Shown: positions 1 through 7,763, numbered from the stretch's first letter. The stretch is 18,877 nucleotides of DNA from Planctomycetaceae bacterium (GCA_016793185.1 JAEUIK010000361.1:1-18877); one strand, 5' to 3'. Numbers and translations are program-made. Notes: generated by a model from the letters alone, not told the origin.

Positions 1-305
1 AACGCCGCAAAGGGGCCCTGGCGGGCGGCAATTCGCGCGGCCGCGGCGCAAAACTCGGCGCAATCCTGGCACGATTTGAGGGTCGCCAGGTGCGATTTGT
101 GTCCCTCGGCCAGCAGCGCGGCACAATGCTCGGCGCAGGCGTCGCATTCGCGCTGGCAATCGTTGCAGGCCATCGCGCAGGTCATCATCGCCCCCGCATG
201 ACCGTGGTGGGGCGCATCGCGCTGCTGAGCGGAGGCCAGCCGGGGTGCCGCGGCGGCAGCCAGGGCCGAAACGCCCGCCAGGCCGAATTCTCGTCGTCCG
301 ATCAT
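1..305 (-). CDS. Tat-exported four-helix-bundle copper storage protein (Csp1/DUF326-like), 3' end outside the window
   Basis: The 101 residues visible begin with a twin-arginine signal peptide: RREF at residues 4-7, a hydrophobic Ala/Leu stretch, and a likely cleavage site after LASA at about residue 26. A His-rich linker (HHGH, 33-36) follows. Cysteines sit at residues 43, 47, 50, 54, 57, 61, 79, 82 and 86, in the CxxxC/CxxC spacing of the DUF326/Csp four-helix bundles, where inward-facing Cys bind many Cu(I) ions. Csp1 homologues with Tat signals store copper outside the cytoplasm; cytosolic Csp3 forms lack the signal, so this is Csp1-type. The start is supported by an AAGGAGA ribosome binding site about 6 nt upstream. 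The C-terminal helix or helices are cut off at the window edge. The family is fairly certain; copper storage is inferred from the family. Confidence 0.82.
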   Translation of the reverse strand, partial: MIGRREFGLAGVSALAAAAAPRLASAQQRDAPHHGHAGAMMTCAMACNDCQRECDACAEHCAALLAEGHKSHLATLKSCQDCAEFCAAAARIAARQGPFAA

Positions 306-380
306 CGGAATCTCCTTGAATTTCGCGTTTCGAGAGGGAGCGAGACCGCGAGAATCAGCAGGAGCAAATCGTGGGCCGAA

Positions 381-496
381 GAGCCGGGAAGCTGAGTTTC
401 TCGGAGCAGACGCACGCGCCTACTTCGCGCTTGGATGCCTAGCGGGGAGGAAGGCCCGCCGGCGATTTGGCTCCCCGGGCCTGAGGCCCGGGGCTC
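381..496. repeat. Intergenic palindromic repeat element, copy 1 (diverged left half)
   Basis: The right hairpin (473-493) has arms CCCCGGGCCT and AGGCCCGGGG around a single G and is identical in all four copies. The left hairpin (384-404) has a different sequence from the other copies but the same 21-nt design: ten pairs around one central base, two of them G-T. The element still begins GAG and ends CTC. The gap between hairpins is 68 nt instead of 37. It lies 3' of the lactonase gene and fills much of the 221-bp space before the copper storage gene. No T-run follows the hairpin on the minus strand, so it is not a standard intrinsic terminator. Confidence 0.7.
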
Positions 497-526
497 GACA
501 AGATGCCACTATCGTCGCGTCAGCCG

Positions 527-1708
527 CTATGGCAGGTCGTGAAACCGGACGCAGACCGGGCGCGAGACTTGGATCTCCGAGCCCGTCGGCCGGAGCGTTC
601 CTTTCGCGGGGTCGATGGCGAAGACCACGACGTTGGCCGAATCCTGATTGGCCGCCAGCAGGTAGCGCCCCGAAGGATCGATGTTGAAATTGCGCGGGAC
701 TTGCCCGCGCGTCGATTCCTGGCCGAGCGGGGTGAGCTTACCTGATTGCGCATCGACGGCGAACATCGCGATGCTGTTGTGACCGCGATTCGAGACGTAC
801 ACGAACTCGCCGGAAGGATGGACGCGGACTTCGGCCGTGCTGTTGCCCGCGTGTCCTCCCTCGGGCAGCGTCGAGATGGTCTGCAGCTCGGTGAGGACTC
901 CTTTCTCGGGATCGTAAGCGAGGGCCGAGACGGTCGAGAGCATCTCGTTGCAGGCGTACGCGAACTTGCCCGTCGGATGGAAGGCGAAGTGGCGCGGTCC
1001 GCCTCCGGCGGGGAGTGCGACGGCCGGGGGATCGTTAGGCTCGAGCGTTCCGCGCTCGGCGTCGAAGCGATAAACCAGCAGCTTGTCGAGCCCCAGGTCG
1101 GCCGCAATCGCAAAGCGATTGTTGGCATCCAGGTTGATCGAATGCGCGTGCGGGCCGGCCTGGCGTTGCGGGTTGACGCTCGAACCGGCGTGCTGGACGA
1201 AGCTGCTGGGAGGCTTGAGGCTGCCGTCGCTCTGGATCGGCAGGCAGGCGACGCTGCCGCCGCCGTAGTTGGCGACGAGCACGTCGCGCCCCGTGGCGTC
1301 GACCGTCAAGTGGCAGGGGCCGGCGCCGCCCGAAGGATGCTGATTGATGAGCCGCAGCGCGCCCGACTGGGGGTCGATGGCGAAAGCGCTGACACCGCCG
1401 CTTTTCTTGCCGTTGAAGTCGCTGACTTCGCCCACGGCGTACAGGAACTTTTGCGTCGGGTGGATGGCCAGAAACGACGGGTTGACCGCCTCGGCGGCCA
1501 GCCGGGGGGCCGAGATCTCGCCCGTTTTGCGATCGAGCTCGGCGAAGTAGATCCCTTTGCTGTCGCCGCCGGTGTAGGTGCCGAAGTACACGCGAATCGG
1601 ACTCTGGTCAGCCACGTTCTTCTCCGCGGGGGCCGCCGTGGCTTGCGCGCCGACGAGCAGCACCACCCAGCCCAAGAGCCTGCCAAGATCGGAACGAGTC
1701 ATCGTCAT
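527..1708 (-). CDS. Secreted lactonase-family seven-bladed beta-propeller protein (6-phosphogluconolactonase-like)
   Basis: This 393-residue protein starts with a signal peptide (charged start MTMTRSDLGR, hydrophobic core to about residue 26). The rest matches the YbhE/Pgl-type lactonase family (PF10282): VYFGTYTGGDSKGIY near the start, then repeated blade motifs such as NPSFLAIHPTQKFLYAV, GPCHLTVDATGRDVLVANYGG, GPHAHSINLDANNRFAIAAD, GPRHFAFHPTGKFAYACNE, AEVRVHPSGEFVYVSNRGHN and PRNFNIDPSGRYLLAANQ. Family members hydrolyse 6-phosphogluconolactone or other lactones. Because this one appears exported, a cytosolic pentose-phosphate role is doubtful and no pgl symbol is given; an extracytoplasmic sugar lactone is an inferred alternative. 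A second ATG two codons downstream could be the real start. The gene has its own promoter candidate 51-79 bp upstream, so it is probably not simply the tail of the kinase operon. Confidence 0.85.
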   Translation of the reverse strand: MTMTRSDLGRLLGWVVLLVGAQATAAPAEKNVADQSPIRVYFGTYTGGDSKGIYFAELDRKTGEISAPRLAAEAVNPSFLAIHPTQKFLYAVGEVSDFNGKKSGGVSAFAIDPQSGALRLINQHPSGGAGPCHLTVDATGRDVLVANYGGGSVACLPIQSDGSLKPPSSFVQHAGSSVNPQRQAGPHAHSINLDANNRFAIAADLGLDKLLVYRFDAERGTLEPNDPPAVALPAGGGPRHFAFHPTGKFAYACNEMLSTVSALAYDPEKGVLTELQTISTLPEGGHAGNSTAEVRVHPSGEFVYVSNRGHNSIAMFAVDAQSGKLTPLGQESTRGQVPRNFNIDPSGRYLLAANQDSANVVVFAIDPAKGTLRPTGSEIQVSRPVCVRFHDLP

Positions 1709-1758
1709 CGTGTATCCCAGAAGTAGAAGATAGCGTCGTGGCGAAAAGGACTCGCGGC

Positions 1759-1787
1759 ATTCTCGAATCCCGGGGCGCCTGTGTCAA
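1759..1787 (-). promoter_or_regulatory. Sigma-70-type promoter for the lactonase gene
   Basis: Read on the minus strand, a perfect -35 hexamer TTGACA (1787-1782) is followed after exactly 17 bp by GAGAAT (1764-1759), four of six matches to TATAAT including the final AAT. Transcription would begin near 1752, giving a leader of about 44 nt before the ATG at 1708. It is the best housekeeping-type promoter found in the window and lies in the 109-bp space after the kinase stop codon. Confidence 0.55.
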
Positions 1788-1817
1788 ACTTCGGCGGATT
1801 TCGGGTGGGCCCGCAGG

Positions 1818-4800
1818 TCACGGCGCGGCGATCGTCCGCGCCACGCGGAAGCCGATCTCGTCGCTGCCGAATAGCGCCTTCTCGGTCCGATCGCGATAGG
1901 CCGAGCGCACCGCCCGGGCGGGCGAATCGAACGAACCGCCGCGGAGCACGCGGTTCGAGCCGTCGCTGACCGGAGCGTTCTCGGGCTCGTCCTCGGTCGC
2001 CCGCATCTGCCAGTAGCTGTTCCAGCTTTCCTGGCACCACTCCCAGGTGTTGCCGTACATGTCGAACAAGCCGAAATCGTTGGGTTTGAGCGTTCCGCCG
2101 AGCCAGGCGCGGTCGTCGGAGTTGGCCAGGTACCAGGCATAGCGCGGCAAGAGCTCCTCGCTGTTGCCATACGCGCGGCTGGTGCTGGCGCCGGCCCGGC
2201 AGGCAAACTCCCACTCGGCCTCGGTCGGCAGGCGGAAGCCGGTCCGCGCGAGATAATCGGCCGGCAGCGTCATCCCATCCTTGATCTGGTCGACCGGGGG
2301 GTAGCACATCTGATCCTCCGAGACGCCAGCCTGCTCGCTCAACCAGCGACAGTACTGCGCGGCGCGATACCAGGTGACCATGATCATCGGGCCGTTCTCG
2401 TCGGGGCTGTGCTTGCGGGTGATGGGGGGCATCTTCAAGCCGGTCGCCCGCACGAAGCGGCGGAACTGCGCCTGCGTCACTTCCTTGTTCCCGAGCGCGA
2501 AAACGCGCCCGACCGTCATCGCGTGGGGCTTTTCGGCCACCGAGCGGCGCGGTTCGGTGACGGGCGAGCCCATCGTGAAGGTCTGGCGACCATCGATCAC
2601 GGCCAGCGTGTGCTCTTCTGCGACGAGCTGCCAGGTGGCGCTCGCCGGCGCGGGGGAGGCTACGGCCTCAGTCGTTGCGCTGGCGCCGGGGGGGAGATTC
2701 GCCCCCCAGCGGCGCGCGAGCCATTCGGCCGCCGCGTGCATGCCGGCATCGGGATCCGTCGCGAACAGTTCGCCCGCCCGGCGGCTGACCGTGGTCCGCA
2801 GGTCGGCCGGCAACGTTGCGGGATCGTAGTTGCCCAGCGCTAGCAGCAGGGCCCGCCGCGCGGAGACGTCGGTCTCGGCGGGGAGCCGCGCGGAGAGCAG
2901 GGTGGGATCGGTTTTCAGTTCGGCGGCGAGCTCGATCAGCCAGCTCCGCAGCCGGGGATCGTCGCTGTGCCGGAAAAGGGGCCAGACGCGCTCTCCCTGG
3001 CCGAGTTGCAGCAGCGCGATGGCCGCCGTCGCCTGCCGGCGCGTCAGTTGATCGCGCACGCGATCGCGCTCGTCGTCGGCAATCTCGGCGGGCGCCTTCT
3101 TCTCCAGCTCGGCCGTCAGCACCGCCAAGGCCTCGGCCGGGGCCTGGGCCAACCGTGGCTCGATCAGTTGGAATTGCCGGGGATCGGCGTCGAGCAGCAA
3201 CGACGCCAACCGCCGAGGTTGATCGGCCGCGTAGCTCACCAGGATGTTCGTGGCCGTGGCCCGCATCGATTCGGGCAGCTGCAGATCGCGAAACGCGACC
3301 GCCAGGGGATCGAATAATTCGTGCCGGGCAGGGCGGAGGGCTTCGACCAGCGGTTCGTAGGAGCTGGGATCGGCCGCGATCGAATCCAGCAGACGCTGCG
3401 ACAGGAACGGGGCATGCGCCTCCCAGCGGGCTAGCGCGGCATCCCCGTCGCCGGGATCGTAACTCGCCAGCACCAGGCCCGCCGCGAAGCGCTTGGCGGG
3501 ATCGGCGGCGGAATCCTCCAGCACGCGCCACAGAGGTTCGCGGAGCTGATTGCGGTGCGGTGCGAGCGCCGTCCGCACGGCCAGCAGTTCGGCCAGGCCG
3601 ACCGACAAGATCCGCTCGCTCAGGTAATCGACCTGCGCGGGATCGCTGGGGAGCAGCGCCAGGCTGGCCCGCAAGTGGTCGGCCTCGGAGAGGTTCGGCT
3701 GGTCCAGCAGCTTGCGCAACAGGGGGGCGATTTCGTCTTGCGCCGGCTTCAAGTGGTCGAGCACGGCCGTCAGCGATTCGGGCGCCGCCTTGAGCAACGA
3801 GTCGACCTGCGTCGCCGTGCGCTCGCGCTGCGCCGCCTGCATCTCGCGCAAGGCCCCTTGGGCGATCAGCCATTGCGAGGTGACGCCGACGAAGGCGCCG
3901 ATGCCGACCAGCACCAGCAGGCCCAGGAGGCTGGCCACCAGCGGGCTGCGGCGGCACCACCGCCAGGCACGCTCGACGCGGCCAATCGGCCGGGCCGCGA
4001 TCGGCTCGCCCGCCAGCCAACGCCCCAAGTCGCTCGACAGCGCCTGCGCTGTGGGGTAGCGCCGCGCGGGCTCCTTCTCAAGGCATTTCAGGCAGATCGT
4101 CGCCAGGTCCTCGGGGACCGAGGGATTCAAGATCCGCGGCGAGACCGGCTCGCTGTTCATCACCTGCAACAAGACGTCGACGATCCGCTCTCCCTTGAAC
4201 GGCGGGCGCCCGGTGAGCAGCTCGTAGAGAATGCCGCCGAGCGCATAGACGTCGGCCGCGGGACCGACTTCCTTCTTGCCCGCGGCTTGTTCCGGCGGCA
4301 TGTAGCCCGGCGTGCCGAGGATGGCGCCGGTGGCGGTGAGCTGTGATTCGTCGCTGAGGCGCTTGGCGACGCCGAAGTCGGTCAGATGCGGATCGCCGTG
4401 CGAATCGACCAGGATGTTCGAGGGCTTCAGATCGCGGTGGAGGATGCCTTGTTCGTGGGCGTACTGAATCGCGTCGGCGACGGTCCGCACGATCTGCGCC
4501 GCGCGGCGCGCGGGCGGCAGGCCGTCGCGCACGATCTCCGAGAGGCTGCGGCCGTCGATGAACCGCATCGAGAAGTAGTGCTGGCCGCCGTACTCGCCGA
4601 CCTCGTAGATCGAGACGATGTTCGGATGCTGGAGATTGGCCGCCGCTTCGGCTTCGCTGCGGAAGCGTTGGACGTCGGCCTCGCTGGCGAGTTGCCCCGC
4701 CAGGATCATCTTGACCGCCACGATCCGATTGAGGCTCAATTGGCGGGCACGATAGACGATGCCCATGCCGCCGCGGGCGACCTCACCGATCAGCTCATAG

Positions 4801-5129
4801 TCGGCGAAGCCGCCGAGAATCGGCCCGCCGGCCGGCTTGCGTGCGTGACCGCCGAGGGTGCCGGCGCCGGAAGCCTGCGTGGCATCGGCGGCGCGCCCAG
4901 GCCCCGCGCCATCTCCCGGCGCGAGCGTGGGCTCGTGCGGCCCGAAGCGGACGCTCGAACCGCGCGGCGTGTCGGTGGTCGCATTCTGGTCGGCGAGCGA
5001 GAACTCTAGCTCGTCGCTGGCCCTGCTGGGCTGGGCCGCGCTGGTGGCGTCGGCCGCGGGGCCGTGCACCGCGCGGAGGTCCACCGCCGACGTCTCATCG
5101 CTCGGATTGTGACGATCGTCGCTGCCCAT
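1818..5129 (-). CDS. Membrane Ser/Thr protein kinase with extracytoplasmic alpha-solenoid and SUMF1-like domain
   Basis: The protein has 1103 residues. Residues 1-105 are low-complexity and probably disordered. A complete Hanks-type kinase domain spans about 111-372: glycine loop GEVARGGMGIVYRA (115-128), VAVK lysine at 140, HRDLKPSN at 231-238 with catalytic Asp233, DFG at 251-253 and a PPE variant of APE. One transmembrane helix lies at about 396-422. Residues 430-830 form an Ala/Leu-rich helical region resembling HEAT-like repeats. Residues 835-1103 are a SUMF1/FGE-sulfatase-type domain (FTMGSP, NKEVTQAQF, RLPTEAEWEFACRAG, YGNTWEWCQESW, RGGSF, EIGFRVAR). The RGGSF segment lacks the catalytic Cys pair of true formylglycine-generating enzymes, so a binding or sensing role is more likely. 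Topology predicts kinase inside and the rest outside. It is the second kinase after the sigma factor, starting 118 bp beyond the first. No strong SD precedes the ATG. Confidence 0.9.
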   Translation of the reverse strand: MGSDDRHNPSDETSAVDLRAVHGPAADATSAAQPSRASDELEFSLADQNATTDTPRGSSVRFGPHEPTLAPGDGAGPGRAADATQASGAGTLGGHARKPAGGPILGGFADYELIGEVARGGMGIVYRARQLSLNRIVAVKMILAGQLASEADVQRFRSEAEAAANLQHPNIVSIYEVGEYGGQHYFSMRFIDGRSLSEIVRDGLPPARRAAQIVRTVADAIQYAHEQGILHRDLKPSNILVDSHGDPHLTDFGVAKRLSDESQLTATGAILGTPGYMPPEQAAGKKEVGPAADVYALGGILYELLTGRPPFKGERIVDVLLQVMNSEPVSPRILNPSVPEDLATICLKCLEKEPARRYPTAQALSSDLGRWLAGEPIAARPIGRVERAWRWCRRSPLVASLLGLLVLVGIGAFVGVTSQWLIAQGALREMQAAQRERTATQVDSLLKAAPESLTAVLDHLKPAQDEIAPLLRKLLDQPNLSEADHLRASLALLPSDPAQVDYLSERILSVGLAELLAVRTALAPHRNQLREPLWRVLEDSAADPAKRFAAGLVLASYDPGDGDAALARWEAHAPFLSQRLLDSIAADPSSYEPLVEALRPARHELFDPLAVAFRDLQLPESMRATATNILVSYAADQPRRLASLLLDADPRQFQLIEPRLAQAPAEALAVLTAELEKKAPAEIADDERDRVRDQLTRRQATAAIALLQLGQGERVWPLFRHSDDPRLRSWLIELAAELKTDPTLLSARLPAETDVSARRALLLALGNYDPATLPADLRTTVSRRAGELFATDPDAGMHAAAEWLARRWGANLPPGASATTEAVASPAPASATWQLVAEEHTLAVIDGRQTFTMGSPVTEPRRSVAEKPHAMTVGRVFALGNKEVTQAQFRRFVRATGLKMPPITRKHSPDENGPMIMVTWYRAAQYCRWLSEQAGVSEDQMCYPPVDQIKDGMTLPADYLARTGFRLPTEAEWEFACRAGASTSRAYGNSEELLPRYAWYLANSDDRAWLGGTLKPNDFGLFDMYGNTWEWCQESWNSYWQMRATEDEPENAPVSDGSNRVLRGGSFDSPARAVRSAYRDRTEKALFGSDEIGFRVARTIAAP

Positions 5130-5180
5130 CCAGCATCGGCCTGTCTGCGGTGAAACGGTGGGGAACCGCCGTGAGCCGGC

Positions 5181-5210
5181 ATTCTATCCGCTGCCGACGG
5201 CGGGACGTAA
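5181..5210 (-). promoter_or_regulatory. Weak candidate promoter for the second kinase gene
   Basis: On the minus strand a TAGAAT hexamer (5186-5181), five of six matches to a -10 box, lies about 52 bp before the kinase ATG at 5129. The only upstream hexamer at workable spacing is TTACGT (18 bp), a poor -35. The gene may instead be read through from the sigma-kinase pair upstream, or use an alternative sigma factor that needs another -35. Confidence 0.25.
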
Positions 5211-5247
5211 CGGGCGGGGAGAATTCTGCCGCGGAATCCGCCTCGGG

Positions 5248-6966
5248 TCAGGCCTGGCGCTCGCGCCGCTGGCGGTGGTACTTCCAGCCGGGCAGGAAGA
5301 ACGAGAGCGAGGCGACGACGCCGAAGATCATCACCGCGGCGTCCGGCCAGATCGCCATCGCCACCGCCGTCGCGAACATGGCCAGTGCGTAGAGGTAGAA
5401 CTCGCCGCTGAGAATCGCCGCCTTGACCATGAAGACCATCGCGCCGATGATCGCCAGCACGGGCGAGAGGGTCAGCACCGGCAGCTTGAGCAGCGCTTCA
5501 ATCCAGTAGAGCATCGCGTCGGCCACGATACTGGCTCCCCAGACGTGCGCGATTTGCCGCTCGACGAACGTGACCGGACCGGCCCGATGGCGCAGCGACC
5601 AGAAGATGGCCGACCAGACGCCGATCCCGACCGTCCAGAGGGCCAGGTAGGGGACAATCGTGTCGACGCCCCGCCATTGCAGCAGGCTCGTGGCGGTGCA
5701 GAGCAAGAGCAGCACCAGGCTGTGCCACATCCAAAGCAGGCCCCAGCTCTCGAGCACGGGCGCGTGGTGTGTCGGCCGAAACAAGCGCGTGACGACGTCG
5801 GTCAGTGCGCCGCTGCTGGCCGCGACCGGCTCGCCCGCCAGATAGGCTTCGAGATCGTCCGCCAGCTCGGCGGCCGACGAATAACGAAGATCCTGGGGTT
5901 TTTGCAGGCACTTGAGCGTGACCAGCTCGAGCGCGCGATCGACGTGGCGATTGAGCTGCCGGAGGGGGAGCGGCTCCTGCTCGAGCAGCATCAGCACCGT
6001 GTCGACTGCGGTGGCCGCCTGGAATGGAGGCCGGCCCGTCAACAGGTGATAGAGAATGCTTCCCAGCGCGTAGACGTCGCTCGTCGGGCCGACCGCGCCC
6101 CGCTGGCCGGCCGCCTGCTCGGGGGCCATGTAGTTGGGCGTCCCCACGATGGCGCCGGTCCGCGTCAGCCCCGAGTCGGTCTCGAGTCGCTTGGCCAGAC
6201 CGAAATCGGTCACCCAGGGACGATTCTCGGCATCGAGGATGATGTTCGACGGCTTCAGATCGCGATGCAGGATGCCTTGCTGGTGGGCGTAGTGAACTGC
6301 CCGGGCGACTTGGGCCAGGATCCGGGCCGCCTCGCGCCCGTCGAGGGGCCCGTCGGCCAAGCGCTGCGAAAGCGTTTCCCCCTCGACCAGCTTCATCGTG
6401 AAGTAGGGCTGGTCGTTGTGCAGGCCCACTTCGTAGACCGGGACGATGTTCGGATGGTCGAGCCGGGCGGCGCTCTCGGCCTCGGATTGAAAGCGCGAGC
6501 GATCATCGGCCGAGGCCTGCGCGCCGAGGAGCAATTGCTTGAGGGCGACGATCCGGTCAAGGCTCCGTTGACGGGCCCGGACGACCACGCCCATGCCACC
6601 GCGGCCGAGCTCGTCCTCGAACTCGAAGTCGGCAGGAAGCGTGATCCCGGATCCTCTGTCGACCGGCGCGGGCTGCGCGGCCGTGCCCCCCGCCACCCCC
6701 AGGGGCCAGGCATGCGTCGCGGCCGAACTGCCGGGCGCGTTGGCGCCGGCTGCCAGCCGCTCGGCCAGGAGCGTGGCTTGCCACAGTTCGCGCAGCTCGG
6801 CGCGCCACTCGGTCGCGTCGGCCCCGGCCGAATTCAGGTCGATCTTCTGCCCCGCGCGGTGGGCCAGCAGCAGCTCGTCGAGCCGAGCGGCCAGCCAGGC
6901 GTCGCGGGCCTCGCTGCGGGGATCGTCGTAAGGGCCCGGGCGGGCGGGCTGGGGAGCATGGCTCAT
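5248..6966 (-). CDS. Ser/Thr protein kinase with polytopic C-terminal membrane domain
   Basis: The protein has 572 residues. The first 110 include a helical stretch (LDELLLAHRAGQKIDLN...ELRELWQATLLAERL) like the N-terminal segments common in planctomycetal kinases. The kinase domain (about 114-376) is intact: GRGGMGVVVRA loop (121-131), Lys143 in IVALK, HRDLKPSN (234-241) with Asp236, DFG (254-256), APEQ (281-284) and the GTPNYMAPEQ activation segment. About five hydrophobic segments follow between residues 408 and 560, then a basic tail WKYHRQRRERQ. The kinase is therefore anchored by a multi-spanning domain that may sense membrane or envelope state; that domain resembles no family I can name. 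Its ATG overlaps the sigma factor stop as ATGA, implying translational coupling and a joint function. Confidence 0.9.
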   Translation of the reverse strand: MSHAPQPARPGPYDDPRSEARDAWLAARLDELLLAHRAGQKIDLNSAGADATEWRAELRELWQATLLAERLAAGANAPGSSAATHAWPLGVAGGTAAQPAPVDRGSGITLPADFEFEDELGRGGMGVVVRARQRSLDRIVALKQLLLGAQASADDRSRFQSEAESAARLDHPNIVPVYEVGLHNDQPYFTMKLVEGETLSQRLADGPLDGREAARILAQVARAVHYAHQQGILHRDLKPSNIILDAENRPWVTDFGLAKRLETDSGLTRTGAIVGTPNYMAPEQAAGQRGAVGPTSDVYALGSILYHLLTGRPPFQAATAVDTVLMLLEQEPLPLRQLNRHVDRALELVTLKCLQKPQDLRYSSAAELADDLEAYLAGEPVAASSGALTDVVTRLFRPTHHAPVLESWGLLWMWHSLVLLLLCTATSLLQWRGVDTIVPYLALWTVGIGVWSAIFWSLRHRAGPVTFVERQIAHVWGASIVADAMLYWIEALLKLPVLTLSPVLAIIGAMVFMVKAAILSGEFYLYALAMFATAVAMAIWPDAAVMIFGVVASLSFFLPGWKYHRQRRERQA

Positions 6967-7595
6967 CCAAAGCCCGCCTGCGAGGGAGTCTCGCCCAATT
7001 GTGACCGCAGCCGCCGGAGCGCGCGGAGGTACCGCATGCCGGCGGCCGGCTCCGACAGGTTCAGCACCCGCGCGACTTCGCTGTTGGTGAGCTGTTCCTG
7101 GTGGCGCATGATCAGAACTTCGCGGTCGGTCTCGTCGAGTTGCTCCAGCGCGGCGGCAAAGCGCCGCTGCAATTCGGCCGCCATGGCCTGCGTGGCGGGG
7201 GTCGCCTGATGGTCCCAGAGGACGGCCGAGAGGTCGAGCGCCGACCGATCGGCAAACTGCGGTGGCCCCTGTTCGCGATCGACGCTGCGGCGCGCCGCCC
7301 CGCGATGGCGGCGGTAGGCGTCGATCACTCGATCCCGCGCGATCTGCCGGAGCCAGAGGCCGAACTCGAACTGCGGATTGCGCAGGTACTCGGGCGCCCG
7401 GCGATGCGCTTCGATAAGCACGTCCTGGACGATGTCGCTGGCGTCGACCCGCCGCGCGATCCGCGGATCGAGCCGGAGTTCGACAATGCGGCGGATCGCT
7501 TCGCGGTGACGCGCGAGGAGCTCGTCGATCGCGGCACTGTCACCGGCCGACGCCCGTTCGATCAACGCGGCCACCAGCGGAGCGTCAGGCCACAT
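6963..7595 (-). CDS. ECF-type sigma-70 family RNA polymerase sigma factor, kinase-associated
   Basis: The 210-residue protein has a region-2 core (about 9-95: LLARHREAIRRIVELRLDPRIARRVDASDIVQDVLIEAHRR, then FGLWLRQIARDRVIDAYRRH) and a C-terminal region 4 (about 145-200: LEQLDETDREVLIMRHQEQLTNSEVARVLNLSEPAAGMRYLRALRRLR, with a helix-turn-helix). Regions 1.1 and 3 are absent, as in ECF factors. No anti-sigma gene is nearby; instead the gene overlaps a Ser/Thr kinase gene by 4 nt. This matches planctomycetal ECF groups described as kinase-linked (ECF-STK type), where phosphorylation is thought to replace anti-sigma control; that mode is inferred here. An in-frame TGA 9 nt before the ATG at 7595 rules out a longer protein. 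No convincing SD sequence is visible. Confidence 0.9.
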   Translation of the reverse strand: MWPDAPLVAALIERASAGDSAAIDELLARHREAIRRIVELRLDPRIARRVDASDIVQDVLIEAHRRAPEYLRNPQFEFGLWLRQIARDRVIDAYRRHRGAARRSVDREQGPPQFADRSALDLSAVLWDHQATPATQAMAAELQRRFAAALEQLDETDREVLIMRHQEQLTNSEVARVLNLSEPAAGMRYLRALRRLRSQLGETPSQAGFG

Positions 7596-7679
7596 GCGGT
7601 TTGCTCACGGGAGTGCCCGGGTCGTTGCTGAAGTCCATGGTAGTTGGTTCGCAATCTCGACAGAAGAGCGCCGCTACCT

Positions 7680-7763
7680 GAGCCGGGGACGTGAGTCCCC
7701 GGAGTCGACGCGCGTGGCGACGTCGCGCGACGTTCAGCTCCCCGGGCCTGAGGCCCGGGGCTC
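7680..7763. repeat. Intergenic palindromic repeat element, copy 2
   Basis: The left hairpin (7683-7702) has 8-bp arms CCGGGGAC/GTCCCCGG around GTGA. A 37-nt spacer containing GGCGACGTCGCGCG follows, then the invariant right hairpin (7740-7760). The outer ends are GAG and CTC. It starts 18 nt 3' of the zinc-ribbon gene's stop codon and lies between that gene and the sigma factor. Confidence 0.8.

Noticed and set aside
473..493. The invariant right hairpin as an intrinsic terminator
   Set aside because: None of the four copies has a T-run after it on the minus strand; only 8717-8748 has a proper terminator.
316..687. Small ORFs running through the repeat elements (also 7691-8047 plus and 8604-8951 minus)
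   Set aside because: They are translations of the GC-rich palindromes (PGLRPGA) and of antisense gene sequence, with no SD or domain; the minus one also spans the rpoC terminator.
5158..7209. A 683-codon plus-strand open frame across kinase 2 and the sigma factor
   Set aside because: It is antisense to two clear protein families and is explained by codon bias.
7585..7638. A 17-codon minus-strand ORF (MDFSNDPGTPVSKPHVA) overlapping the sigma factor start
   Set aside because: It has no SD, is out of frame with the sigma factor, and short ORFs of this size are expected by chance. A leader peptide role is possible but unsupported.
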